Positions 8,651-21,431 are shown, counted from the first letter of the stretch. The stretch: DNA of 64,000 nucleotides from Gymnopus androsaceus JB14 (GCA_009733575.1 ML769600.1:1-64000); one strand, 5' to 3'. Numbers and translations are program-made. Notes: generated by a model not told the origin, from the sequence alone.

Positions 8651-11621
8651 TCAAAAATTGACAGCACTCAGCACCTTTTCCCGGACACCCACAGCTTCGA
8701 TTTCCCCAACCTCAGACTTGACCCAATCCATCGCCTTCTCTATCAAACTCAACGCCTCCTCTCCTCCCCTTCGTTCCATCCACACCCAAGCCAACACCGT
8801 AGCACCAACATTTCCACTCACACCTATAGCAGCCAGCTTGTCTTCAACTTCCTGTACACTTGCTTGAATTCCCAAAACAACGAGAAGCGCAACGCTTAGA
8901 GAAAGCGCGCCGTTGAACTGCTGGAGTCGAGCAATGGCCGTGAGCTGGTCTCCTTCGGGCTCCATCTTGGGGTCTACTGTCATAGTAGAAACAGGAATCG
9001 ATGAGGAAGCTGTCGACGACTTTGATTTCTTTTTCTGCTTTTTTCGATGGCCTTTCATCGGAAGAATCACCCGTATTGGCTGCAACAGCCAGCTGTTTCC
9101 TAGGAGCCATGCCACCTGTGCTTTTTCTAGCAGTCGTACGGGTACGGGGCCTCTTTGAAGTTTCGCCAGCGTTGCTCGCCGGAAGCGGATGAGATTGTTC
9201 GGGCTCAAGAGATTCTTCTTCGTCACTGACTTTAGCCTCAATATCAATGAAGCGGGAAAGAGACCGAGACGAAGATGAAGATGATCTGAGCACTCGGTCT
9301 GTTGGGGGAGCTCTCACGCTAGATGAAGCCAGTTGCTTCCTCGCAGCCTTGCCACCACCGACACGACGAGCCGTCTGATGAGCCATCTGCAGACCACTAG
9401 CGCCATCCGAGACAGAAGTCGGGATCAAGTCCGGTTCTGGAAGCCTATGATCCACAGCAATATAACTCGTATACTTGCTGGTAAGCTGATACATCGTCCC
9501 AAGCCGTATGACCTCCTTCTTCATGTAAATACCCTTGAGCTCCGGATCATTTTCGAAGGAGCGGGATATGGAAATGGGGAGTGCGTGTTTCCCATCCTGA
9601 CGATCCGTAATGAGTGCCTTCGCAGCAAGGGTGTGAAGAAAAGTTCCCGGCGAAGAATTGGGGTCCAGCTCGGACTTGGCCTTGAATGGAAAGATGAGCT
9701 GCGATACTGGAACGACGAGTTCGATAGTGGCGCCAGTACTGGCGACTACACCCTTCACCTTGATCGAGGCTGGCATAGTATTGACTCCCTTCTCATGAGA
9801 GGGAGTGTTCAAGATGGCATAGATTTGTGTCCTTGTACCAGGAAATAGATTGGACACGACAAGAGGAGCTTGCTGAATGCTTGGAGGAGGTGGAAGCGTA
9901 GGATCTGGTGCCGGAGGAGGACCAATTGGGTGGTCTTCAGGCATCGCATCGTCATTGAACAAGGACAAGGCAGACGCCAGACCGGTATCTTTGTCGGGTA
10001 AAGTTTCCTTGTTCGGGTTGTCTACCATCTCAGAATCATCCTCCGCTTCCTGTACCTCATCTCCCGTCCATAAGACCGTGATATTTTTCATCGGAGGCGT
10101 TCTCGCAGCCCGGACAAGCCTTGCGCATTTCCCAACGACAGGCTCGCCTTGTTTGACGTACACTGCTACTCCAGCACCAGCGCGAGCGATACTGTCGCAA
10201 GTATCTGAAGATGCACCATTGCCGATACCGACGGTGAACACTCGGATGAAAGAGCTCGGCTCTTCGGGTTGGGGAAGGCTGGCGAGGGCAGTTTCGGTAC
10301 GGGAAACACACGATTTGACATCCCAGGCGCCGCCGTCAGTAAGCAGAATAACCGCAACGGGACGCGCAAGAGGTTTTGGCAACGAGGAGAAGACAAGTTC
10401 CAACGCTGAACCAATTTCTGTGCCTCCGTAATCAGCTTTCATGGCGCTGGAGTGCGGAAAAAAATTAGCATATAACACAAAAGCATCGTTCGAGATGAGC
10501 TTACTCGACATGATCTGTCGCCTCTTCCAAGCTCGTCTGAGAGTACTGCCGACTAACATCCCACAGTTTAGTAGCAGAAGAACCAAATGAGACGATGTTG
10601 AAAGTAGTTCCAGAGCTCGGAAGGCCGCGGAGAAGGACCACAAGTGCTTCCCGCACGAGTTTTATGTTGTCTCCTTGCATACTTCCACTCCGGTCAACGA
10701 CAAAGACGTACTCCATGCCTCCTTTAACGTCGGGGAGCGTAAACCGGGGAACAAATGTGAGAGCCATAGCAGTACTCTCGTGGTTTGGGCTTGGATGTGG
10801 CTCAACGAAGCATCGCGGCGAATCTAAGCCAGCAGCAGTAAGCACCAGGACGACGTCCTGAGTGAGGAAGCCTGAACTGTCAGAAAGGGAAACATTGGCA
10901 AAGTGCGAGGTATCATCGTTGGGAGGTGTAATGCCGTCTGGAAGTCCCATCTCAAAAGAGATTGGATGGCCAGAAGGACATGAGATGCTTTTGATAACAC
11001 CCGCCTGCTGCACAATAATGTCCATGACAAACGGCTGATGCGCGGTCTTTGCGGCGGTGCTGTTGTACGATGGCGCCGAGCCATACCGCTGAGCATATGT
11101 GCGAGGAAATATGAACTTAATTTGATCCTTGTTCTCGTCGTCCATGAGAGGCTGAACGTAACGCAAATTGATAGTTACAGTTTCCGAAGACGATATGTTT
11201 CCAACAGAGATAGAAAACACTATTGAAAGAGTTAGAGCCAATCATACTATAGTTGAAAATACGCACAGTCTGCGGTCTCTTGCTGCCCCAAACTAGCGGT
11301 CTTGCCGTCCTTAATGGCCTTCTCATATTCCTTTCTGGCCTCTTCCTTCTCCTTCACGATACCCTCAACTCTAGTGCCATCCTGCCTGATCATTTCAAAT
11401 CCGCAAATCGCAGCATTAGACATGATACCAAAGGTATACAATGCAGAACGAGCGCTGTCGGTTGTATTCGTGAAGCGCTGCGACATCATAACCGAGGCAT
11501 GAACATCTGCAATGAGGACTTGGACTGAGGAGCCATCCAGCACGAGGTCCATCCCCGTGCTAACATCGTACAGACGGCAGTAGGGAGAGCTGTGTGTGGG
11601 AGCGTATTTTGTTCTGGCCAT
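8651..11621 (-). CDS. VIT and von Willebrand A domain protein with histone H3-tail-like segments
   Basis: Three exons: 11621-11267, 11219-10505 and 10446-8651, with introns of 47 and 58 nt. Exon 1 and the start of exon 2 give a VIT domain. Exon 2 then gives a vWA domain with a MIDAS-type DRSGSM, continuing in exon 3 as VILLTDGGAWD. A Pro-rich linker leads to a second conserved block and an acidic/basic tail, and the family C-terminal helix region (ARLQQFNGALSL to AMDWV) closes it. Two tail segments (9087-9134 and 9324-9377) match the histone H3 N-tail closely, and the protein itself begins MARTK. The last 100 residues are reached only by removing one T from the six-T run at 9039-9044, which is either a consensus error or a real frameshift. 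Fungal VIT-vWA proteins are of unknown role; a cytoplasmic or nuclear scaffold is an inference. Confidence 0.85.
9087..9134 (-). other. Histone H3-tail-like segment 1 (TARKSTGGMAPRKQLA)
   Basis: The 16 encoded residues match H3 positions 6-21 at 15 of 16 places; the exception is Met at the H3 K14 position. Lysines equivalent to K9 and K18 are kept. Confidence 0.9.
9324..9377 (-). other. Histone H3-tail-like segment 2 (QTARRVGGGKAARKQLAS)
   Basis: The 18 residues match H3 positions 5-22 at 13 places, including K14 and K18. The K9 position is Arg. It lies about 65 residues upstream of segment 1 in the same exon, separated by an acidic Ser-rich linker. Confidence 0.85.
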
Positions 11622-12180
11622 TGATGGTTCTGGGTAAATCCTATGCTAATTCCATGGCCTTTTATACGCGTTGTGAGCGCTAAGCGTGCGGCACCGAGAC
11701 ATTTTCAACTGACTGGGTCGTATTGAGTCCAGGCATTGCGGTGAACCGTGAAAGACAGCAGGATTCGGAAAAATGTGTCGAAAAATTGGTCCTATGGCCC
11801 TTTGCTGGATGATTACGTAGCACCACCGTTTACTCAACGATGGTGTGAGAGGAAGATGGACGAGAGAAGAAGTTTTTGGTGATGGTTGTGCTGGTCGATG
11901 AGTGCGTGAGCCAAGTTTGAGCGCTTCCAAAGTAAAGTGAACGGAGATCGGCCCGTGCTAACAGACGCTTGAGCGCTTACTCTTTGCGAATCATTCTCGC
12001 GTCCCGACATCCTCTAAAGGGCGGTTACCAAGCTGGGATGGTCATTCAAGTCAACCAAACGCTGATGAAGACCACGGTACCGCAAAAGATGATTATCACT
12101 CAAGGGGTTACTATAAAACCAAGATGCTTCCTCGTCCCGTCCAAACACTGATCGCGTTAGCTTCACAAGAAAGTTGAAAC
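11622..12180 (+). promoter_or_regulatory. Divergent promoter region of VIT-vWA and OYE copy 1
   Basis: No gene is seen here. A TATA-like ACTATAAAACC lies at about 12109-12119, some 60 nt before the OYE ATG at 12181. The equivalent position is conserved in the other two OYE copies. No clear TATA box is seen on the VIT-vWA side. Confidence 0.5.
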
Positions 12181-13832
12181 ATGTCCTCGAAATCTACTTT
12201 CACCACTCCTCTGTTTGAGCCTCTTCAGCTCGGGCCTCTAACACTTCGCAACAGGGTTTTTATGGCGGCTTTGACGCGCAGCCGGTCTGTTCCTACCAAC
12301 GTCCCGAACGATGTGAACGTGGAGTATTACAGGCAGCGCGCGCAGAGTGCTGGACTGATTGTCACTGAAGGAACTTTAGTCACACAACAAGGGTACGCGT
12401 TTTCTATTTCCAGTCACACTACTCGACGCCTAAATTTGCTTTACTTTGTAGATCGGAATGGCCTCACGCGCCAGGACTTTGGAATAAAGAACAAGTCGCT
12501 GGTTGGAAAAAGGTTACAGATGCAGTCCATAAGGAAGGAGCACCTATTTTTGCTCAGGTAATTTTGGTTCTTTGACATGACCTCCAATGAACTAACCAAC
12601 GTCGTTATCTTCCAGCTATGGCATCGTGAGTGTTATTTCTACATTTAATCACTCCGACATTAACGAATAACTGCAGTTGGACGTGCTAGTCACCCCGACG
12701 CGCCTGAACAGAAAGCTGCAGGCCAGGTATGTGGAAGTAAACTCCCTACTATTTCTTTCTTTTACTCATAGTCTATAGCCAGTTTACGCGCCATCCGCTA
12801 TTGCAGCCAGAGGCGGCAAATTCAGGTTTATTCCTGGCGAACCTGGATATGTTACAGTGAGTGCTTCCTTTTCAATAGGCCTTCTTTATACGCACAAGCA
12901 CGCTTCAGCCGACAGAAATTGATGACCCAACGAAACTCATTGACCTCTTCGAACAAGGGGCAATAAATGCGAAGCAAGCTGGATTTGATGGCGTGGAACG
13001 TATGTCCTTTGATTCTCCTTATCTATGTTTGCTAACCGATTATTTCATCCTATAGTTCACGGGGTATGTGTATATTTGGCTGAACTGGACCTTCCTCAGT
13101 TGATTCATCTTTCGTTGCAGGCCAATGGATACCTCGTTCACCAATTCCTTGATTCCACTTCGAACAAACGCACTGACTTCATGGGGTGGTTCTGTTGCCA
13201 ATCGGTCTCGATTTGGTCTCCAGACTCTGGAGCGGCTAATTTCTGTCTTTGGTAAAGACCGGGTAGGAATCAAGATTAGTCCGTGCGGAGAATGGAACGA
13301 TATGGGGTAGGTTTCACCATTTAGCTACTCCTGAGTTATTTATGATGGGAGCTTTGACAACTCTAGCATGCCCTTGGATGAAACTATCGAGACCTTTAGC
13401 TACTTCATCTCTGAAATCGACAAGTTGGGCATTGCGTATATCAACATTACACGATTCGTACCGGACACGGATCCAGAGTTTGATGGTAGCGCCGAGCACG
13501 ACGTTATCGAGACCTATGCTCATCTTGTCAAGAACGCCAAGTTATTTGCTGGTGGAGGATATACGGGCGAGGAGGCTGCCGCTGCTGTTAAAGGTTAGTT
13601 TTGCGATTTCTTTCTCAGCTGTGACGTACTAATCGTTGCATGATCAGATGGCAAAGTCGACGGAGTCTTCTTTGGAATGGCTTGGATAGCACACCCGGAT
13701 GTCGCGAAACGCTTTGAGTACGCGAAGGCCTTAGATAACGAGCCAGACTTCATGACTTTGTACGGTAAAAACTACGGAACATTGGAGGAGCAAAAGAACG
13801 GCTATGTCGACTATCCTGCAGCGCAATATTAG
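12181..13832 (+). pseudogene. Old yellow enzyme (NADH:flavin oxidoreductase), copy 1, frameshifted
   Basis: An FMN-dependent ene-reductase family member. Ten exons can be traced: 12181-12392, 12452-12557, 12616-12625, 12677-12726, 12779-12856, 12909-12999, 13056-13063, 13121-13306, 13367-13593 and 13648-13832. Family motifs include [15 protein letters not shown], the substrate-binding HGANGY (formed across the 8-nt exon 7) and a C-terminal VFFGMAWIAHP. An extra C near 13177, absent from copy 3, shifts the frame at RTDSWGGS in exon 8 and truncates the barrel. Copies 1 and 3 are almost identical including introns, so duplication or conversion is recent. If the extra base is a consensus error, the gene is intact. 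Confidence 0.85.
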
Positions 13833-15326
13833 ATACTAGATAATCGAGATTTTACTACTATATGTATTGTTAATGGAAACAGTAAGATGGTCTCCGATCT
13901 GCGTCTGGTCTCATTCGGCCGAGATTCTACGCTTTGACGCATGCCAGTAGCCTTGATACATTTTCTAAAATACCTTACAAGTTTTTTCTCTTCATTTCTT
14001 CATTAGTTAATGCAATTTATTTCGGTCGTCAAATATTTTGTACTGACTTCTAGAAATGGAACGTGTCTTTGCTTCTTTACTCCCATATATCGACCCGACC
14101 GCCTGCGCTAAAATCCTTGCGCGGCGTTGCGTTCAACATGTATATCCTTTATGGATAAGTCTAATGCCCTTTCTGGAGTTTCTCAAGGGCTTCTACTAGG
14201 AAACTTCCGGGGCACCAAATAAATAACAGTTATTTATTGTGTCAATCTGTGAATCGCTGCGATGAACGTACTATATACAAGAGAATTTATAATATAAAAA
14301 TATGAAGTCAATATCATCATCATCAAGCATGCTACCAGCTCGACTGGCCGCTACTAGCTAGAATTAATAAGCCGTTGAAGTCGGGACGAAAGACAACTAA
14401 CTAAAGTTCGTTCAAGATGATACTTCCCTGAAAATGCAGTTAATCCGATCCAACCCGTCAGAGCCCGTCAGTCGGTAAGTACCTTTGAAGATATCACCGT
14501 CCAGAACTATTCTCGCTTTTTTGAGAACCCAATCTGAACAGGTCGGAAGCGCGCATCTTTTCCCTGTCTCACTAAAACAGATTCGCGCTCAAGCCTCCGG
14601 GGTCTTCGTCTGATCCTCTTTGCACTTCAAACGGGTCTACGGTAGACCATGAGAACCCGCGCATTTTTTAGGACCAGCTATGGCGATGAAAGTCGGGAAT
14701 GCGGAAGTACATTCCGACTCCGGATGCGGCAATATTGCGAGCACTGTAGCAGTGGTCGGATCTCCCTAACCAGGTGCCGTCTTCAAGTTATTGCCGTATA
14801 TGAACACGTCTTGGCGAGCAATTCTCTCAATGAACTCTTGTGCTGGCGACCTGCATCGAATTTGTATCATGGGTTTGGTTATATTTAGCTGGTTACATCA
14901 ATTGTCCAACCACAAAATCCATGTCGATTTCCAGACAACCATTTGTTTTCAGAATGACCATTTTTTATCACTAGTGGCGGCCCGGGGAACCATATCCTTT
15001 TGTCCCTTTACTTCCAGCGGAAGTTGTCCTATATTCCGACATCTGTCGTGGTATTGACTTCAGCTTCCTGTACTTCCCCTGGATTGACCTTTATGCTTTA
15101 GTTTCTATTCATGAAGCTAACGAATCAGACGGATTAACAGACGCCAACGTTTCACCTTCACCCCCATTCGCAGCTGTCCACGCGGGGCATTGATTGCTCG
15201 CCCATGGATGAAAAAAAAATGCCATTCTCGCAATGGAGAAGAATGCGTAGAAATGAATGGTTTGTCCAAAGGTGGCTGGCCTTGTCTGGCTGTTCATGCC
15301 CGGGTCGAAAGGTATACAAGAATCGG
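13833..15326. other. Intergenic region between OYE copy 1 and laccase
   Basis: About 1.5 kb with no gene that I can support. Short frames at 14649-14888 and 14791-15057 have no recognisable motif. The region holds the OYE copy 1 terminator side and the laccase promoter. Confidence 0.5.
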
Positions 15327-15334
15327 TATAAAAG
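15327..15334 (+). promoter_or_regulatory. TATA box of the laccase gene
   Basis: TATAAAAG, 50 nt upstream of the laccase ATG at 15385. Confidence 0.65.
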
Positions 15335-15384
15335 CAAGCACAGAACTCTCGCTTTCCTCAGTCGTATCCTTTCGGTTATCCGCA

Positions 15385-17968
15385 ATGCGTCTTTCCTTAG
15401 CCTCACTTGCAGTACACCTACTCTATGTTCACGGTCTCGATGTCATCCGCAACAACGGTAATTTGGAGATCATGAATGCGCAAGTGTCCCCAGATGGCTT
15501 TACGCGCTCGTAAGCCATTCCTACATCTGGTGAAGATACGGTTGTACTCACTACCCACTATGATCAGTGCTGTTGTAGTCGGTACGAGCGCCGGCTCTGG
15601 GACCACACCAGGCCCTCTGATAACGGTATTTTATTCCATTTTCTGAAATACCTTTACTCATTCCACGGATCAACCAGGGAAACAAGGTGAACATCCTTTG
15701 CTATTCAATCTAAATACCTTCGCTCATTCCACCGATTACTAGGGAGACAGCTTCAACTTGAATGTCATTGACTCGTTGGCAGACTTAGATATGAACCAGA
15801 CGACTAGCATCGTAGGTCTCAATACTTCCCCTCCTCTTTCATGCTCTGACAAAAGCTTTCCAGCACTGGCATGGTATATTCCAGGAACATACCAACTGGG
15901 CTGACGGTCCAAGGTCAATAACTCACTTATGCCTGTCAAAGCTTCAAGTTTGCTGATGTCTTTGTTTTAGTTTTGTCACTCAGTGTCCCATAGCTTCCGG
16001 AAACTCTTTTCTTTATAACTTCAATGTTCCTGATCAAGCCGGTACCTTTTGGTATCATTCTCACTTGGGTGTTCAGGCATGTTCATGGCTAATCATAGTC
16101 ATAGTGGGTGCTAACATTGCTCCTTAGTATTGTGATGGTCTTCGCGGTCCGTTTGTCATCTATGATCCTCAAGACCCTCAAGGTACTATTTTAACACGAA
16201 TATCTTTTTATTCAAATAATTAACATCTGTTTGCGTTAAGCACATCTCTATGATATTGACGATGGTCTGTCGAATTGCTACTTCAGCAGTGAATACTGAT
16301 GCTGATTTTTGCCAATGAAGAAAATACAATCATAACTCTTGCCGACTGGTATGCGCTTTTGCGATTGAGTTACACCAAGCTCTGATTTACTTGGACATTT
16401 TACAGGTATCATCTCCTGGCTTTAGAAGTCCTCGCAGCTGGTGCTCCAATGAATAACGCCACATTGATTAACGGTCAAGGACGTTACCCTGGAGGTGTAA
16501 GTATTGCGCCACTGGTTGTTAAATCTTTACTGAATGTGTTCCCAGCCCGACGTTGCTCTGGCCGTGGTCAGCGTCCAGTCGGGTAAACGCTACAGATTCC
16601 GGCTTATCTCAATGGCATGCGATCCCAACTACCTATTTTCCATTGACGGGCATAATTTAACAGTTATCGAGGTGACGCTCTCTTTCTTCATGGTCCATAA
16701 AATATCTAACAGTGTGATTAGGCTGATGGAGTAAACACGGTCCCGGTTACTGTACAGCAGATTCAAATATTTGCCGCTCAACGATACTCCTTTGTCTTGA
16801 ACGCAGTAGAACCAGTTGGGAACTATTGGATTCGCGCATTTCCTAGCACTCATCTTCAAGGAACAACGAACGACTCATTTGCGAATGGCATCAATTCTGC
16901 TATCCTTCGGTATAATGGTGAGCTTATGCTCCCGCTCCCCGAATTCGGCTAATATCCATTTCTAGGGGCTCCTAATGCTGATCCCACAACCTCTCAATCC
17001 CCGCCTTTAGCCGATATCGATATCGACGAACAAAATCTCCATCCCCTACAGAACCCTGCTGCGCCCGGATTGCCTTATCCAGGAGGTGCTGATAAAGTGA
17101 TAAACATGACGCTGGGCTTCAACGCTACTACCGGAGATTTTTTGATAAACAACTTTACATTTGTTGATCCCAAAGTCCCTGTACTTCTTCAAATCCTCAG
17201 CGGAACGCAGCGAGCGCAGGATCTCCTCCCAAAGGGAAGCGTATACGGATTGCCTAAAAACTCGGTCATTGAAATCAACATTAACGGTGGTAATGCCGTG
17301 GGGGGTCCACATCCCGTGGGTTCTCTTCTTTCTCTATCTTCTTCCATATCTCATCAATCTACATTATACGCCTTAGTTCCATTTGCACGGGGTACGTTCT
17401 AGAGGTTACTTTTACACCTATTCGCACTTGCTTATATCTTCTCAATCAGCACACTTTTTCTGTCATTAAATCCGCCGACTCTGACGTCTACAACTTCGAA
17501 AACCCGGTAAGTAGTCTGACTTCCTTCCTATTGCTCTATTCTTCTTACATCTTTCACCAGGTTCGTCGAGATGTAGTCCCTGTGGCAGAAGGGAATACTA
17601 CCTCTTTCAGGTTTGTCACTGACAACCCCGGCCCGTGGTTCTTGCATTGGTATGATATTTGCATCTTCCACGACTGCGAAGTCCTCGTTCTAATTGAATC
17701 TTATCGTAATAGCCATATCGACTTTCATCTTGCCGCGTGAGTTCATTGGACACAAATACACTCCTGTATAAAGATACTCATTATTTGAACAGCGGCCTTG
17801 CTGTGGTCATGGCGGAGGATATAGCTGATGTTCCGGTCAACGACCCAGTCCCAGGTGTGTTGCGACTGTTGTATACGAGCTATTTTTGTCATTAATTTCA
17901 ACTGTCTTGCAGCCGAGTGGGATGATCTTTGTTACATCTACGATCAACTCAGCCCTTCTCAACTGTGA
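15385..17968 (+). CDS. Laccase (multicopper oxidase, p-diphenol:O2 oxidoreductase)
   Basis: A secreted phenol oxidase of lignin, phenolic or pigment metabolism. About 19 exons give roughly 520-540 residues. The N-terminus is hydrophobic ([17 protein letters not shown]), consistent with a signal peptide. Copper signatures are L1 HWHGIFQ (exon starting after 15860), L2 [20 protein letters not shown] (16041-16160), L3 HPFHLHGHTFSVI spread over three exons with FHLHG as a 15-nt micro-exon (about 17378-17392), and L4 [15 protein letters not shown] (about 17640-17810). All ten histidines and the type 1 Cys are present. The axial position is Leu, so class 2 by that criterion, and L4 has Phe where Trp is usual. 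One intron (16077-16127) starts with GC. The ORF is intact to TGA at 17966. Confidence 0.95.
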
Positions 17969-19398
17969 AAAATGAAATATCAACGCTAACATCACTCGCT
18001 CAACCAAAGAACTCGAGCTTTCAATTCGCATTTATGCTGTTCATGTACAACATGTTGGTTTTAATAGTACAGTTAGAGCATCATTACTTGAATATATCAT
18101 TAATTCACTCAGCGTTTTCGAATCTCGGGAACCAATCGTAGCTCATCAACCATTGCTTGCTCAAGTGAAATGTTAGAAACACAGCTCTATATCGGCTCTA
18201 TACTTATCAACCACGTCTTGGCGTCTTTCCATACTCCACTCTTTATTTTATCTTCCTTCCCACCAGCCTGTTAAATACATGAGAAACTGGACGATCATGA
18301 CAATAAAGAAACTCACCTGGGGGTATCATGAAACATCGTGAACTGCATGCATCAGGCTGAGGTATCCACCTCACTTGAACCCATCTATTCGGCAATGAAA
18401 CCAGTCCTTCTTGGGTTAGATCTTCTACATCTTAATCATCATCGACGTCTCCATTCGCGTTTCGATCCGCTACAATCAGTCCTTCCCCATAGCACGTGCG
18501 AGATTTCCAACCTCAGTAGTTGAACGCTCCGCATCCCCAATCAAGATCAGCGTCTTCGGAAAAGTGTGTGGAATTGGGGATACCGGCTCGGGTAAGAATG
18601 AGCGTGGTCTGCGCCGTGCGGAACGCTGCTTCCTGAGGGTAATTCACCGTTGCACTTCCGGATTTCTTTCAATGCATGAGATATTTCAAAGCAACGCTTA
18701 TTTAGGATAAGGGATTTGATATCTAGCCTGAACAACATCTAGAGCGATGGCAATTGATTCAGAAGTGAGAAACAAAATGGGCGCCCATTTAGGCGCCGTA
18801 CACGTTCACACTTTGACTCTTTGAGTGAACACTCTATATGGAATGTTCATGGTAGCTCTGGCACGTACCCACCAGATTCCGCAATCAATTGAACATGGAC
18901 TCAGAGAACCACAGTAGCCCCGCGCGCAGAGTGTTCTATATCTCTGAAGCAGCCTTCATTATAGGCCTAAAGCAGTCCCCTCTAAGAGGAGTTGGCGTTA
19001 CAAATGTAAGAAACCTCGTTATTTCTTAATTTTCGTCGACCTCTTAGAGGGATTGGTCACCAAGCTACCTTTATTACAGGCATGCGCAATTTTAATGTTT
19101 ATGGCTCTGCGCTATAGCCATCAACTTCGAAAATATTTTAAAGGATTTCTGCTTACACCCTCTGCTGGGCAAATTCAAATAGGGAGCAAGATGAGGTGCA
19201 ACTTATTTCAATCATATTACCAAGAGATACGCCAAGTACTGATGAAGGAACCTGGAAGAAACACTGTAAGTGAATTTCTAATACATGGCGATTACCCCAA
19301 GCTGCTTACGTTCCTGCAGCATCTGCCTCTTCGAGTACGCAACATCGCCGTTTCACTCACACGAAATGCTGATAAAGAACGAATGAATATCGCTTTGT
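17969..19398. other. Intergenic region between laccase and OYE copy 2
   Basis: About 1.4 kb. Frames at 18338-18523, 18547-18738 (minus) and 19053-19403 lack family motifs and do not splice into anything I recognise. A TATAAAAG lies at 19399-19406, ahead of OYE copy 2. Confidence 0.5.
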
Positions 19399-19406
19399 TA
19401 TAAAAG
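19399..19406 (+). promoter_or_regulatory. TATA box of OYE copy 2
   Basis: TATAAAAG, 40 nt before the ATG at 19446. Confidence 0.6.
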
Positions 19407-19445
19407 TAACACAAATATGCGTCGTTCTCGCAAACCAAACTCAAC

Positions 19446-21066
19446 ATGTCGAAATCGGATGCCGCTGCCCCTCTCTTTGTGCCTCTCCAGCTCGGGCCAC
19501 TCACTCTTCGCAATAGAGTGTTCATGGGGGCTCTAACGCGAAACCGTTCCGTTCCTACTAACATACCCAATGATGTGAACGTAGAGTACTACAGACAGCG
19601 TGCGCAAAGTGCTGGTCTAATCGTTTCTGAAGCAGTCCTGGTTTCACAACAAGGGTGCGCGTGATTTTCGTTTGCTCATTTACCATCTAAATCTAACAAT
19701 AGGACGGAATACCCTCATGCACCAGGACTTTGGAACAAAGAACAAATAGCTGGTTGGAAAAAGGTTACAGATGCGGTCCATAAGGAAGGAGGACACATTT
19801 TCGCTCAGGTGCTGTTATTTATTGCCATACTTGTTGGGGATTTATTGATTTCCACATATCATCTAGCTTTGGCATAGTGAGTATCTTTTGGTTAAACTTC
19901 CGGTTATTCAGAAACTGATATAACCTTATAGCTGGACGCGTCAGCCACCCCGATGCACCTGAACAGAAAGCTTCAGGCCAGGTACGTTGAAGAGCGTTTT
20001 TGTATTTTTGTCTTGAACTAATTGACTGTAGCCGGTTTACGCGCCATCCGCTATTTCAGCCAGAGGTGGCAAGTTCAGGTTTCTTCCAGGAGAGCCAGGA
20101 TATGTTACAGTGAGTTGCTTCTCCTTTAATGGCCTTCCTTTATACTCATAAGTGTACTTCAGCCAACAGAAATTGATGACCCAACGAAACTCATTGACCT
20201 CTATGAACAAGCCGCAAAAAATGCGAAGGAATCTGGTTTTGATGGCCTTGAACGTATGTCCTCTAAATCTCTAGACCCATACCTATGTTTACCAAACGAT
20301 CGCGATTCTTCCATTCTATAGTCCACGCGGCAAGTGGATATCTTCTTCACCAATTCCTTGATTCCACTTCGAACAAGCGTACCGACTCATGGGGCGGTTC
20401 TGTTGCCAATCGGTCCCGCTTTGGTCTTCAGGTTCTGGAGCGACTAATCTCCGTTTTTGGCAAAGACCGGATAGGAATTAAGATTAGTCCATGCGGAGGA
20501 TACAATGATATGGGGTGGGTTTGCACCTTCGAGTTGCTCCTTGGATTATTTATTGATGAGAGCTTTTACAACCCTAGTATGCCCTTGGATGAAACTATTG
20601 AGACCTTTAGCTACTTCATCTCTGAAATCGACGAATTGGGAATTGCCTATGTCAATCTGACACGATACCTACCGGATTTTGACCCAGAGTTTTTCAAGAA
20701 ACGTAGCACCAAACATGACGTCCTTGAGACTTACTCCCACCTGCTCAAGAATGTGAAGTTGTTTGCTGATGGAGGATATACGGCAGAGGAAGCTATTGCC
20801 ACTGTTAAAGGTTGGTCTTGCCGCTCGTTTTCGGAGTTGAGAACCGCTAATTTCAACTCCTGCTTGTTGCATCTGTAGATGGCAAAATCGAGGGTGTCTT
20901 CTTTGGCAGGGCTTGGATAGCTCATCCGGATGTAGCAAAACGTTTTGAATACGGGAAGGCTCTTGATAATCAGTTGGACTTTACGAGGCTGCTATACGGT
21001 AAATACTACGGAACGGAGGAGGAGCAAAAGAAGGGGTACATTGACTACCCACCAGCAAAATATTAG
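19446..21066 (+). CDS. Old yellow enzyme (NADH:flavin oxidoreductase), copy 2
   Basis: A cytosolic FMN ene-reductase by family. Exon 1 (19446-19654) encodes [15 protein letters not shown]; later exons encode [49 protein letters not shown] and [17 protein letters not shown], ending at TAG 21064-21066. No frameshift was found. It is clearly diverged from copies 1 and 3. Copy 2 lacks the intron that splits HG/AN in the other copies, and it reads HAASGY where family members have H-x-x-N (His191/Asn194 of yeast OYE1). The Asn to Ser change touches the pair that binds the substrate carbonyl, so activity or specificity may differ. Confidence 0.92.
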
Positions 21067-21431
21067 GAAATCAATGATTTACCATCGTCGAACTGTAATC
21101 TATCTCTTCTTCTGCCAGTGTTTCGTCGGCTTTCACCTATAGCCTGAAAATTAAATCCTCGCGTTAGCAAGATCAAGCTTTTCTCATTCTAATCCCCCTC
21201 CTACTAGCTAACTGTCGGATGTCGAGATCCTCCACATTTCATGCTTCTGTCTGAGTATTCTCCGGCTATAGAGGACATAGCGCTAATCTGCATGCTTGCT
21301 GTAAATATTTAACATCTCTTTAGTACCAGGTATCAAAACTGAACTATATATTCATCATTGCGTTGTCAAATTTCAATTTATTCGTCCGCATTTTCTCCTG
21401 TACCTCGAGCCATCTCCCGCCATCTCCCACC

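Noticed and set aside
14649..15057. Two overlapping frames before laccase
   Set aside because: No recognisable domain, splice pattern or conserved context.
19053..19403. 116-codon plus frame ahead of OYE copy 2
   Set aside because: No motif, and it overlaps the promoter zone with the TATA box.
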